Assembly (NCBI RefSeq): GCF_001039355.2
Contig: NW_019775969.1
Span: 540,018 to 604,017 of the forward strand
DNA length: 64,000 bases
DNA from: Lingula anatina
Taxonomy: Eukaryota; Brachiopoda; Lingulata; Lingulida; Lingulidae
Reading direction: 5' to 3'
This document shows positions 17,801 through 29,768 of the stretch, in pieces. A program made the position numbers and the translations under genes. Below the pieces are notes generated by a model that was not told the DNA's origin, ran no database searches, and worked only from the letters and a program-made list of their open reading frames with translations. Numbering within the stretch: position 1 is the stretch's first letter; every line of letters begins with the position of its first letter.

Positions 17801-20800
17801 CATAGTTTCAATTTCCTATCTCTAACGGTCTAGGAAGAGATTCTGAAAATTACAATGTTATAAGAATTTGGAATCAACCACCCCCCAGGGACAGCCCAAC
17901 CCCCTGTTGCACTAAAATTCCAATGTGCCCATGCACATCCCTAAAGATGGGTCTTCCAATTACCAAAGTTTCAATTTCCTACCTGCAATAGTCTAGGAGG
18001 AGATAGTGGAAATTACTAACACACAGACGCATGGACGGGTGGGATAACATGATCCCTGACTTTTGTCCCAAAAGTGCAGGGATAATAAATAGATGCTTGA
18101 AAAAACTCATTTTTGGCATTGGATGATAATAAAGGGTTACAATGACCTTAACTGACTAGGTTCCAACTCCAAGGTGACTCTCACCGAATGCAATCAGATT
18201 AACAGACTAATACTTCTCCTTGAGCAGCAAAGGGGTTTGTGCGCAAACTGCGCAAAGCTGTCTTCCAGAAGCTACCTGCATTGTAGACTGTGATGGCAAA
18301 AGAACAGTATCGGACAACTCCAGGATAAAGATTTACATTTGAACGGAGACTGACTACTTTGTTCTGAACTGTCCCTTAAATTCTTTTCTGGTCATTATTA
18401 GCAGGAAAATCTTTTCCAGTGGATCCATCTAGTTTTTCTACCTGAACCTGCTGGTCTTCATTTATGGCAGCGTCAAAACATCTTCATTTATATCTTTGCT
18501 TTTTTCCCCAGAAGTCCTGTGTCTGGCTTCCAAAATTCTAGTCGCATAGAGCAGGCTCAAACATTTACGTGGATCAAAAACAATTATGAAGAGGACAAGG
18601 ACAACTGCCTGGCAAAACATGAAGTTTACAAAGACTATGAGTAAGTGGTTGCTGATTGAAATATCATTATATCTGGTTGGATCATAAGAAATACATACTG
18701 AATTAGCATTGGGAAAGTGTAAGTACTTAAGTAGTGTTCATTTTCAAAACTTTCATTTTGCTGCTACTGCCTCAACAAAGATGTAGGAATTTCTTGAGAG
18801 CTTTCCTCCTCTGGTGTTATTAGGTTTTTAAAACTTAATTTTTTTGTTGAACACCATCTTAAATTGCCACCACCACCACCACCACTAAAATTTACTTTGG
18901 TTTATGCCCCACATACAGTATGAATTGCTAAAGTGTGTGTGATATGACTGCAAAAGTTGATATTACATACAACTTGATAAGTATTGCATGTGAATTGTGT
19001 GAGAAATACATCATTTATGGGCATTTTGATTTGATGGTAAACACCCATTATATTTCAGATCCTATTGCACTCAGCATGGCATAAGAGTCCTGGGTGTGGC
19101 AGACTTTGGCAAAGTATTCAAGTGTGTGTTTCCAGCAGTCACTTCAAGGCGACTTGGGCCACGGGGACAGTCCATATATCCTTTGTTATTTTGTTTGAAA
19201 TATTGATAATAAAAAAATTGAAACTTCTTGAAACTGGAAACAATCTAATGTAAAACAAACATGATTAACATTTTGTTTCATACCTATCCCAATACAATGG
19301 TCTAATTCAATATGACTGTCTTTAAATGAAAGTAAAGCATAAAAAGCAATAATTTGATATTTAAAATTCATGTTATTGAATCCTTTCATCTTTTACTTCT
19401 CACAGGAGACTTTTGAGTGCTGCACAAGGGGCATTTGTTTACATGTTTGTTTGAAGATCTTGTCTATTAGTTTCTCTTTTATTTTCCAATCTGTCTAGTG
19501 TGGAAAACTAAATGTCCTGCTTTCAAAACACCCGAAATATGATTCTGCTTATTTTTCATGTTGAAAAGATTAGACCAGGGTTACAAGTTAGAGTTAGAAA
19601 AGTTAGAAGAGTTACAAATTACCTTTGTTTATGTTATTGCCTTAATTCTTCTTACATATTACTATAATGGAATCCGGAAAAAGCCATCTGTCCCTACAAA
19701 TACCAATCCTTGTCATGCAATCAAGAGGGAAAACATCAATGAAGTATGTTTGTTATTTAGAACTTATTTTGATGTCTGGATGTTATGATGGCATTATGCC
19801 AAGTAAAACATGGTGTTGTTATGTTTTAAAAGTAGATTGTCATTTGGTTTCATGGAATAATTTATTTCTCCAGTACTTGAAACACCAAACATCTTATACA
19901 ACTGGCAATTGAGCAATAGTTTACTAATGCTATGTCATCCTCGTTTTTGAAGATTTTTTCCTTCAGTTGAATTGAATAATTAAAAAAAAAACATTCAGAA
20001 ACACAAGTGATTGTATAAAATGACATCACATTATGTGACACTTTTATATGCTGACACACCTCAGAAGTTCTTTCAGACTGATTACTTTCCCTATTTCAGA
20101 ATGATCTTGAAGAGGCGTCCAAGCTGGTTGTGTGTGAGTGGGCCCAGAAGCTGCTGGGGCATCCCTTCAGTAGTCTTCGAGAACTGGCAGACTTCCTGGT
20201 CAGCAACCTGTATGTGAACAGTCGATCTGCTGCTGCTTTTACCCTCATAGAGTCTATGAACAGTAGTGAAAACAAGACTATAGCAGGTAAGTGATTGGTA
20301 TCAGGATTTACCGAAACCTAGAGATAGTCTCATTGAGCCATGTGAAATATAAAGACAATTCACACTGGGCATAACTTTAACTAAAGAAATTATGTGTTGC
20401 AAAATTTGCATATGAGTTTGATATGGGTTTTTTTTTATTGGTAATGATAAATAAAAAAATGATTTATATCTGCAAACTTTATTAACTTGATCTTTTCTTT
20501 CAATGAAAATTGGAATGTGTATAATTTAGAAGAAAACTTATTTACTCCTGTTCTAGGAACCTTGTCACCAAATATAAACAAACACAGAGAAACACAGCTT
20601 CAACTTCAAAAGGCTCTCCAGCTGAGACAGCTCAAGAAAAAGCAACAAGAACAACAGACACAGGAGAATGGTGATACACAACAAGAGACAAGCAGCAAGA
20701 AGTCCGATAAAAAGGAAAGTCCATCAGTGACTCATGATAATTCAAATGCTGCAGCTCAAACTGTCAGTGAAAATGAAAAGTCAGCAGGAATTTCAAAAAG

Positions 20801-23800
20801 TAAAGTTAGCTCTTTGTCTGGGAAACTATCACAGAATTCCCTCAAAGTTGCTGGAAAACCAGGAGACAGAGAAACTAAGCATGTCAAGTGTTCTGAAAAA
20901 ATTGTGCCTCCGGTTGAATCAAGAGAGGAAATTCGTCATAAAAGCACCAGCATGAGTTCACATCCAGAAGGAACGTGTACGACAAAAGACTCTTCTCATA
21001 GCAATGCACCACGTTTAATGAACTTGTTACTAGGTGCGCAGGGTTCCAAGCAATCTCAGAAGGGAACTCATGGAGGAATTGTTTCTCGAGCAAAAAATTC
21101 AGTGGACTCTGCCAGTCAGGTATCTTCAGAAGGGAAATCTGGTTTGAAGGAAGGAATAAGTGCCTTTACCCCTATATCAGTAAACAGTGGACTCTCCAGC
21201 ATGCAGCAGCAGGGCACGAGTTCATCAGCCACTGTGAAGGGGAAGCTTCCGAATCCAACAGGGGCAAAAAGTAAGAAGTTGTTGAAAGATTTAGATACAA
21301 AGAGAATTGAAATTGCTTCTTCACACCTTTCACAGACATTAGCATTAAAAAATGCAACATCCAGCTGTGATTCTTCTGTTAAAGATATGGCGGCGTCATC
21401 AACAGTGCAGTGTGGAACCAACAGTGTAGAGTCTTCTGATAACACGACTTCTACAAAGCCACGATTTTTGCCTATAAAACCAAGAGTGCCTGGCAATAAA
21501 ACAGTCTCAGACTTGTTAAAGGAACAGAGGGGTTATGGCCCCAAGTCAGATGTAGTGAAAAGTTCTGATCGAAGACCAGTTGCTACTTTGCTGAGGGAAA
21601 ATCGAGATAAACTCCACCCTGGAAATCAGAAGGTCAAAAAGCTAGAACAGTCCCACAGTGAGACCACAGTAGGACCACAGCCAATGCATGCTTCAGGTCA
21701 GAGGTCTTCACTCCGCATGTCAGCCATCTTGAAAAATAGTCAGCTAACTTTAAAGCGAAAGAAAGCCCAGGAAGAGATGGACAATGATAATACAAATGTC
21801 AAAAGACTATGTGCCCCTGAAAACTTGCCTAAACCACCAATGAATCAAAATGCCAGTCAATCTGGAAATTTCAAAGGTTTTGATAGTCCATCACAGACAA
21901 ATTTATCAAGTCATCAGAATTTTAACATTAACATAGCTCAGGGAATTTCCAATCAAAGTCAAACTACAAGCATTCTTTCATCCATAGAGATGGATTCATT
22001 GTTAGATGACCCTGAACTAGGGTCTCTTGTCAATGCCAATCAGTTAAAAGAAGCTTTCACCTATATTGTGCAATCCAATTCAGAGTTGCAGGGAGCCAGT
22101 GATGGTCCCTATTCAGAAACAAACCTGGAAGATGTGTATCAAAATCAAGATGAGACCGAGGCCAACTATGTCATTCAGTGCAGATCTCAACCAGTTTCTC
22201 GAGCCCCGAGCACAGAGTTCAAGGAACCACCAAAGACTCCTCTTGGAAAATTTAGACCAGTTCGAACACCTACAGGGGACTTTCACATGAGATCTCCAGC
22301 AGTTTCCCCAACCCCACCATCATTTACGGAGCAAGAGGGCAGATGTGATAGCATCAATAGTCATTCATTAGTTCGTCCCCCAGCCTGCCAGGTCAGGTGC
22401 CAGCTTACCACAGCAAGGTGGCACCACAGGTATGCATCCCACAGATGATGCCACATTAATGTCACCGCCCCTGGTTAACAAACCAATCATGTCTCGGAGT
22501 AGGAGAAGGTCTGGGAACTTGGTGACAAACACCATGGTTGGCGTGCCCCCTGCAGTACAGGACCAACAGTCCATGGCCTCTCCACCAGCTGTCAAAAGAG
22601 TCTCATTTCAACAGCAGACTCAACTACAATATCCAGTTGTCAGTAAAACCCCAGCGGACCAAGCATTCTCAAATTCCCTTGCCCAGATGCTGCAAAATAT
22701 TCAGCGCCAGAGAAGTGGAGGGTCTCATGCCAAGTTTGACCCTAATCTGCAGAGGCCACTCTACAGCCCTGGCATGTGTCGCTCAGCACCTGTGTCGGCT
22801 GTTCCTTCACCAATTACATGGGAACCCAGGGAGAGTGCCCCTTCCACCCCAAGAGACAGCCCCATACCTATGGATAATAATTTGTCCAATCCTGGAAGCC
22901 CTTACATTACGCATGGCAACCAGGTGATACAGGTTGTACATCCTGGTTCTAACAGATCCAGTGCCAATAACACTCCAACTTTTGGAATGTCTCAACAGAT
23001 GGGCTCCCAAGAGGACATCAGCCCACAGAGCATGGTTTTCGATCAGAATAATGGAACTAACACTTTTGTCAGTTATGACAATAATCCAGTGGGAAACATG
23101 GCTAAACGGCCACCCAGCTATCAGGTTGCTTTGGCCCACCAGATGGCAGCACATTCCCAGGATCAGCAGCGCAGTCGCCATCATTCTTTTCCTTCATCTC
23201 GAGCTAGTATGAGGCCACCTTTCCAAGGCCCGACAGATTTCTCTCGGAACAACATCAACTTCCCTGAAGGCAACATAAGCCAAAGCAATGCCAGTTCACT
23301 TCAGCAGCACAAGTTCGCTGCACCAACTGCTCCTTCAAGTTTAATGCTTCGTCAGCGCCACATGTCTGCTGACACAACCATTTCTAGAGGCACAGACTTT
23401 ATTGAGGTCATTAATGCATCACAAGCTGAAGAAGCTTATGATTCCCCTTTTTCTCCAGAGATGCAAGCCATCATGGACCAGCAGTCAATAAACGAGGAGG
23501 CTAACTTGCAGCCCAATGACCCAGGGACTGATTCCAGTCTAATTCAAGCTGTGGAGTCTCTGCTTAATTGCAATACAGACCTGGACAGCCTGCCACAGGA
23601 AAGTTCCTTTGACATGACCACAGCAGTGGGCAGTAATGCTAGCAGTGGTGATGGTGAAACTATTAAAAGTTTGCTTCAGGGAAAACTGAATGTCACTGCA
23701 AATGGTCAAAGCAATAGGGGTCTCCATTTTGCTCAGCAAACAAATTATCAGGCAAGAAGAAATATTACGGGAATGCTGGAATCAAATTGTGGGTCTTATA

Positions 23801-24165
23801 ATGACAACATCCAGACTGCCCCTGGAAATATTCAAAGGAATTTCAGTTCAACTCTCCCTTACAATGATAACTCCAGTGACCAGTATTCTGATGTTTCACC
23901 AGACATGAATTTCTCTTCAGATCAAATTTCCAATGATGGACAGACCAATTGGATGGCAAATGCTGCCGCCAACCCACCTGTCCCAACTCCCCCAAACTCC
24001 CAGACAGCCTCTCCAAGCTTCAGTGATAACCTGCTTCTCCTGGCTGGACAGAATCAACAGAAGGTCAACTTCAACTCTCAGTCCAATTTTGCATTTGTTG
24101 ATGATGGTAACTGCCAGAGTGAAATGAACTATCCCATGTATCAGGGAAATGGAATGCCCAGTTAG
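11847..24165 (+). CDS. RFX7: RFX-family transcription factor, RFX7-like (7 exons)
   Basis: Winged-helix RFX factor of the RFX5/RFX7 branch. Coding exons: 11847..12085, 15575..15727, 18512..18640, 19059..19175, 19656..19743, 20100..20286, 20557..24165. All junctions are in phase. Total length is about 1506 residues if one surplus base near 22376-22380 is discounted, close to the 1460 of human RFX7. The DNA-binding domain spans about residues 151-225: WIKNNYEEDKDNCLAKHEVY, GVADFGKVFKCVFP, SRRLGPRGQS, then YYYNGIRKK. Residues 243-304 carry the RFX5/7-type helix (LVVCEWAQKLLGHPFSSLRE). The rest is a long, low-complexity, Ser/Gln/Pro-rich tail in one 3.6 kb exon, with basic patches and serine-rich SP motifs. 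The DNA-binding domain is interrupted by an AT-AC intron. The ATG at 11847 is the first of its open frame. Close relatives RFX5 and RFX7 are separated mainly by length, which favours RFX7. Confidence 0.86.
12166..12173. promoter_or_regulatory. palindromic CRE in RFX7-like intron 1
   Basis: A perfect TGACGTCA octamer lies 80 bp after the first coding exon, the consensus site of CREB/ATF factors. Its position close to the start is compatible with a proximal control element. No adjacent X1-type RFX half site is seen. Confidence 0.45.
14329..14355. repeat. perfect 12-bp hairpin in RFX7-like intron 1
   Basis: ATAATCTCTTAC, then TAG, then the exact inverse complement GTAAGAGATTAT. A lone hairpin of this length could be a transposon footprint or structured RNA; nothing around it decides. 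Confidence 0.6.
17395..18082. mobile_element. repeat unit with about 3 tandem copies of a 154-163 bp core
   Basis: Three diverged tandem copies begin at about 17545, 17699 and 17862. Each opens with AAGAATTT and contains a CCCCAGGGACA block, a GCACTAAAATTC block and a TTTCAA..TTCCTA block. Short terminal inverted motifs TCCCCGCACTT (17395) and AAGTGCAGGGA (ends 18082) flank the array, with one mismatch. Bivalve pearl-type elements and some Helitron-related elements share the plan of a core of about 160 bp tandem units between short terminal motifs, but I cannot confirm the family. It lies inside RFX7-like intron 2 and has no coding capacity. Confidence 0.6.
19176..19655 (+). other. U12-type AT-AC intron in the RFX DNA-binding domain
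   Basis: The intron starts ATATCCTTT, an exact match to the minor-spliceosome 5' splice site, and ends TTAC. A U12-like branch site GCCTTAATT sits at 19639-19647, putting the branch A about 10-11 nt before the end, the distance U12 introns need. Joining 19175 to 19656 gives an in-frame RGQS-I-YYYNGIRKK, which restores the conserved RFX recognition segment. No GT-AG alternative gives this peptide. If the intron is retained, the frame runs through Y-P-L-L-F-C-L-K-Y to a stop, cutting the protein within the DNA-binding domain. Confidence 0.9.
22376..22380 (+). other. one-base frame break in a C5 run of the RFX7-like last exon
   Basis: Upstream of this point the long exon is open in one frame, ending at TGA 22446-22448. 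Downstream it is open from about 22369 to 24165 in the frame shifted by one base. The switch fits a single extra C in the run CGTCCCCCAGCC: with four Cs the protein would read VRP-QPARSGASLPQQGG and continue. Total coding length becomes divisible by three only with this one-base correction. The candidates are a sequencing or assembly slip, a real null allele, or +1 frameshifting. A 22-nt GT..AG segment at 22391-22412 would also fix the frame but is far too short to be a normal animal intron. Confidence 0.75.
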
Positions 24166-24488
24166 AGGTATACTCCCTTTTGTTTGTTATTGCATAAGGC
24201 TGGTGAGGCTTTCTGCACTAGAATGTTTGAATAAAAAAGTAGTTTAAATGTGCATGTGTCACCATGTAACATGAGCTTTAAATTAGGCCATATAAATGAA
24301 ATTGTCATTTATGACTTGGAGCCACAGATTAGTGATGTTAGCAGTCACAAGTCACAAATGGCATTTGTCATTTATGAAACAACAGTGAGAGGGGGAAAGG
24401 TGCAACAAAATCTTTTGTTAAGTGCAGAAAGATGGTGTTTTAAATGCCAAAGCCATTAGTATGACCACTATATACAATTATTGACTTA

Positions 24489-24663
24489 TGCCCCATTCAG
24501 AATAGGGGACTAACTAGTCTGAGGATCAAATATGGCGACCCACTACAAAGCTTGCCGTCTAATCCGCTAATAGACACTGAATAGATAACCTTTAGAGAAG
24601 TATTCAAGTGGTTCGGCTATATTTGACCCTTAAACTAGTTAGTCCCCTGTTCTGAATGGGGCC
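24489..24663. mobile_element. PIF/Harbinger-like MITE with TTA target duplication
   Basis: The 175 bp element has terminal inverted repeats of about 30 bp (left TGCCCCATTCAGAATAGGGG, right GGCCCCATTCAGAACAGGGG read inward) and is flanked by TTA on both sides (24486-24488 and 24664-24666). A TTA/TAA duplication is characteristic of PIF/Harbinger elements. There is no coding capacity. It lies in the 3' UTR or downstream flank of the RFX7-like gene. Confidence 0.75.
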
Positions 24664-26364
24664 TTAGTCTGAGGGCACCCCTTGGCTAGGTTCAACTCAA
24701 AGCTGGAATAATTGACTGACCCCAGGTCATTCATCCTAGCTGAGGGTTGAACCTGGCCAGATGACTGACTCACAAAGTCTATAACTGCTTTGTTACATGA
24801 TCATGGATTTTTCAGATATTTAAAATAATTAAGACACAATGAGAACTGTTTTGATGATGAATCTAACTCATGTATTGGTGGTGGTGGATTGAGTTGACTG
24901 GGTCAAAAACCTAAAATAATGGACCTCACTTGACTGCCTCTCAACCAGTTGTCCATCTGTGGTTAACCTTCATAACAATGTCATTAAACATCATGACATG
25001 CCATGATTATAGGCAATATATGAATTATCAAATTTTTATTTAGACCTATAATTATTGTTTAGATATGAATCTAGAAAAGTTATATTTGTATTATAATGAG
25101 AAAGTTCGAAACCCTTCGATTTTAGATATCTTAACATATATTTGAACTAAGCTGATTTATGGTTCAAAAACTTAAAAACTTGATGCCATGTTCATTTTGT
25201 TGATATAACAGAGCAAACTTATGGAGCACAGTGTTATGGTTTATTATTTGAAGTCTTAAAAAGAAATATATGTTTGTGGTAATGAGAAGATGAGATAAAA
25301 ACAACATGAAGAAAATAAGCATTTTTATATGAAAGCTCTCATATTTCAATGAAAAACTTTCTTTTCATGGCTTTACAGGAAACTGCCTTTTTGTTCATTT
25401 ACTGGTTCAGTAATGAATACTGAGTCAAGTAGATTGGGAAAGGTCAGTCTTTTTTAGCAAATTCAATGTAATCTTGGGAGTTTTTTTCACTGAGTGTGAT
25501 TAATTCAGTATTATATGGTATTAAAACTGTTTATCCACAGCAGTAAAGCTACTGTTGTTCAATTTATTGCTGGGTAAAGATAGTGGATGTTACTTGTAAT
25601 TATGTAATCATATGTATAGCAGATATTCTTTTTAGTTGTATCAGAAGTTTTAGTTTTAACATGTAGTGTTACATATTAAAACCACTATAGTGCTTTTTGT
25701 AAACAATTTATGGTTTTATTAAATACAGAATAATGTATGTAGATAAATATTAATTGATGATATTTAAAACAAGTGTGGAGATAAGTGAACGGAGATGAGA
25801 TAAATATCCATAATAGATATGGAATAATAGTTCAGAATGTGGGCATTTTGATTTAAGTCACATTTTATTATATCAGTGCTATTTTAGAGTTTAGATTTAT
25901 ATCAGTAATTTTTAAGGATTTGACAAGCCCTTTGTACAGCTCATTTGAGGATTATGAGGATGCATCTTGCTCTTTTAATTCCATTTGGATTCTTTTGAAT
26001 TTTAAAACAAGCTGGTGTCTGAATCACTAGGATGCATTTAAGCAAAATTATATAAATATCTGTGATATTTGAATTATTTGGGGAAAAAAATGGTTTGACA
26101 AAATTTAATTGAACAAAAATATAAAGCATATTAAAGCTAGATCTGTATTAAGTTTTAAAGCCAGTACAGATAAACTGAAGGTTGATTTGTTCTGCCTGTT
26201 TACTAGACTGATAGATAAAAATTTGCCTGTTAGTACATAAAGAATGAAACCAAAGCAAATGGGATTGATAATTAGTGATAAGTCTGCAGTCTGCAATATT
26301 AGACACTGGTCTGAAGCAATATCAGTAGATTTAAAGTTAGAAAAGCTAACAAAAATTGATTTTT

Positions 26365-26392
26365 ATGTACAGACACAGATGTGTCTGTACAT
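26365..26392. repeat. perfect 28-bp palindrome of a hairpin-ended repeat family
   Basis: ATGTACAGACAC, AGAT, GTGTCTGTACAT forms a hairpin with 12 bp arms. The same CAGACAC..GTGTCTG hairpin marks the repeat copies at 33437-33467 and 55122-55140, so this is probably the end of a further copy, running right into the GC-rich (GCCGAT)n tract. Confidence 0.6.
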
Positions 26393-29300
26393 ATTGCCAT
26401 CACCTGCGTCTGTCGTCGCCGATGCCGATGCCGATGCCGGCGCCGTGCACTTTCCTTGTTAACACAACAAGTGGACGGCAGTTTTACTTTTTGGTTTTAT
26501 ATTTACAGAGCTGATGAATATTCATAAAATGCAGGTCAAGTTCGAAAATCAGCATGATCGGGCCATTATGGTAGAAGTTATGCTGTTTTTTCACTTTTCA
26601 GCATATATGCAACACTGTTAACACATTTTAAGGAAAACCGTTAGGCCTGTTGTCATGAAACTAACAGGAGTAATCAATCTTACAAANTTCAAAGTTGATA
26701 GTTCAGTTAAACTGATTTTTCTGTATCCTGTATTTGGACAAGTAGGTTTTGATTCAGTTTTCACTTCTCTAAGTGAACAATGGCAAGTCAAGACTGTTTT
26801 ATTTTTCTTCTTAAGATGCATTGCTTAAAGAATGAGACAAGGTTATTATGTATATTAATGTGAATATATATTTTAGCATTAACATGCACTGTAAAGATTT
26901 TGAATGTGGGTTGAAAGGACCAGGAGCTGGCTCCTGGTATCGTATTTTTATCAGATTGCAGAATTTTTATTGGAGAAATGCAGTTTGTGACAGGTTTTCC
27001 TCAAAGATGAACTTGATTGCATTTGGAATGTCACTGTTGTCTAAATGTGAATGGTATGTGCTTAGTCATTTAGTCCTTTTACACAGGTTGAAGGATTCCC
27101 ATTGTAAAAGCCTATTTACGTACCCTAAAATGGCAGATTTTTTAAAAATGATTATATACAGTGCATGATAATATTTTTGCTTTGATATGCATTTAGTGAA
27201 GTAACTCTGTAGTTGAGGTATTATATTCTATTGAATTAGAAATGTGGTAGTTGCTTGTTATTTATGTTTACAGTTGCATTGTGTATACAGTTTTTGAAAA
27301 GAAGTCCTTTCATTTGTCAATGTTGTGAAGAGCAATTAACTGAGCCCTAACTGGTTTAGCATGTGATAGTCCTTGAAAAGGGGAGGGGGGAGAGGTCTCT
27401 GTTATGTCTAAATTTTGATTCTTTTTCAAATTTGATTTTACTGGGACCCCGGGGAACTCTCACACAGAGTTGGTATTTTGATTAAGGGCAGTGTAAGAAC
27501 AGATGAAAATTCACCCCTATATATTCATCATACCAAATCTTTTGCTTTACAGGTTTATCATTTAAACCCCCTCCTCCTCTCTATAAAAAAATAGGAGTGT
27601 GCTTAACCTAAATGTGTTCCTTTTAAGTTGCGAGTTTCAACACCATTTTATCCTTGAGGTTGTGTATTCTGCTTTCCCAAAACTGCCCACCACCCACACC
27701 TAACCCCCTACAGGGTTAAATTAAGGTGTATTCAAGGCAGACATGATAAAGGCCCTTAATTCCTTTTTTGCATGCAGATGTTTGCTTTCCTCCTGTTATG
27801 CCCTTCTCTTAAGTTAAAAAGATTGCTAGAAGTACCAGGCATGCTGAGGGAGAAGGTTGGTTTACAGCAATATCTGAAGCTGTTGGTGCCAGTGTTCTTT
27901 TATATGGAAATCCATTGTCAACAGATATTATTGTTGATGAATTATCTAAGCTAAAAGATCTGGTACGAAAGATACATTGCTGTTTTGGTTGACGCTTTCG
28001 AATTTTTATATTGTTAAGTGTTCAATTCATTATATTTGTCAGTTATTATAAGGGGTTTTCTAGTATTCAGGACCCATGTATAATCAAACTGATTCTCTAT
28101 TAAGTTATCTTTTCCAGCTTAGATTGATGTAAATTTATCAGGATTCAGTAGATGTAAACTAATTTGCAAACCTGAAAAAATAGAAGGGATTTAACCCTAA
28201 AACAGTAATTAAATACAACTGGAACCATTGGCAACTGATATTACTTGACAGTTTGTTAACTATTACCATATCACAATAAAGTCAATAGAAACTAGTTTCA
28301 AGTTTTCCTTATTTGTAACATCTTGCATGAGGATTAAATTCCTATTTTTTGATCAAGTATTTTATAGATGTCTGAAAAACAAAAGATGCATACAAAGTCA
28401 ATTTTTTGCCACAAAAGCCAACTAAATGCCAGCATATAGTTTCAAAAAGTATAACTAAGAGAGTTACCAAAAGGCATTGTATAATTTTACCTGAAAATGT
28501 TTGAATGGATTTTTCTGCTAACATTCTATGCTGTATGTCAATGGGCAGAAAAGTAGGTCACGAAAGTAAGTTAAATTTTGGACCAAAATTTTAAAGAAAG
28601 GAACAGTCTAAAGCTCTTTTTGGCTGATCGAGTGATCTATTCAGTTTATCCCTTCGCATGTCAAATATATTTGACTCATATAAGAAACTAGTAAAAGTGG
28701 TTTATATGTGTTAATGGGAATCCACACTCCACCGATGCTCGGTTTGTATGTACCTTTAAAAGATGAAAAGTTGGTGAAAGTAAGACTTGAAAATGTGCCA
28801 ATGTATAACAGTTTTAATAAACTTTAACATGTGTACAATCCCTCTATCTTATATACAAAAATGTGTTAGTAAAATATACACTCGGGTGTTTTTAACAAAT
28901 GTGTTGTTAAAAATACAGTTTAAATGCTTGTAAAAATATAATTGAAGAATTCTCATTGAATACATTAGTTGATCTAAGAGTTTCCAGCCCAGCAGTAACC
29001 CCTCCCAATTAACTGCACTTAATCTGCACAGGAACTTGAGGAAGCTTTAAACTAGCTCTTTGCAAAATGAACACATGGTCACAGTGTTGAAGGAAGTAAC
29101 ACTGCTCAAACACCTTGAACCTAAGAGCATAAATGTATACCCATCCCAGCACTTAAATTTGATGTTTTGTTGTATTACCTTAGTAAGCAGACATGAGTCT
29201 AGGTTAAAAAACAAATTCTGAACATTTTTCTGCGGAAAAAGCTCATGTTTGAGTAAATAAATCATCTTTCGCAGAGATGGCCATCTGTCTTCCTGACATT

Positions 29301-29639
29301 TCAGCAGGAAATTTCAACATCAGGTACTTTTCTTAGCTAAAAGTTGGGCTTGACAAAATTAATAATTTTACTTCGCTTTCTCCTATCAACTAATTATATA
29401 ACTGCATTACCCACCATGAAATTGCATTGTGAATCCACTGGTGAGGTTATAGCTTAATTTTGCACAATTACTGCTTCATTCCTGGAATATACTTCAGCTT
29501 GGTCCCATTATGTATAAGTAAAAAGGGGAGGATTATGCATGATTTAGCACAGAACCATTTCAGTCGTAATCTATTTTAAGTAGTCCCTTCAATTGTGCGC
29601 TTAAAAAATTTCAAAAACTTAGGTCCCAATTAAGTGTAC

Positions 29640-29715
29640 ACTTTTTTTCTTCTTGTCGGCTACCATGAATTCCTTCATGAAGTTCATCACGTGTAGCAAG
29701 TTAACTGCATGTGAT
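29640..29715 (-). pseudogene. decayed duplicate of the PSAT1 terminal exon
   Basis: Read on the minus strand, the sequence after a TTGTAG acceptor starts TCAGTGGATCACATGCAG and later encodes MNFMKEFMVADKKKK. It matches the true last PSAT1 exon ([13 protein letters not shown]...[12 protein letters not shown]) at both ends but has lost the middle. It lies about 55-130 bp downstream of the functional exon. It could in principle act as an alternative 3' exon, but the lost SLYNAV core argues for a pseudo-exon. Confidence 0.6.
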
Positions 29716-29768
29716 CCACTGACTACAAGAATTATATAAAGCTAATTCCTTCAGATGAAGACAACAGT

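Larger units (their letters stand above)
24166..29768. other. RFX7-like 3' UTR and RFX7/PSAT1 convergent intergenic region
   Basis: No coding exon is seen apart from a decayed PSAT1 exon near its right end. AATAAA at 24230 and 28275 are possible RFX7 polyadenylation signals. The region carries a Harbinger-like MITE (24489-24663), directly followed by an imperfect hairpin of about 22 bp arms (24676-24765), and a palindrome of the dispersed hairpin repeat at 26365-26392. A short (GCCGAT)n-like tract lies at about 26417-26440. An N stands at 26687. Confidence 0.6.

Noticed and set aside
20487-20556. Extension of the large RFX7-like frame upstream of 20557
   Set aside because: TGTTCTAG acceptor at 20549-20556 and the phase of exon 20100..20286 show this part is intron.
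21116-21496. 126-residue minus-strand frame inside the RFX7-like last exon
   Set aside because: Antisense shadow of a long Ser-rich coding exon; no domain or start context.
22391-22412. 22-nt GT..AG segment that would restore the RFX7-like frame as a mini-intron
   Set aside because: Far below the minimum intron length of animals; a one-base slip in the C5 run explains the frame more simply.
26417-26440. GC-rich (GCCGAT)n-like tract as a possible regulatory island
   Set aside because: Short simple repeat next to the hairpin repeat end; no gene starts nearby.
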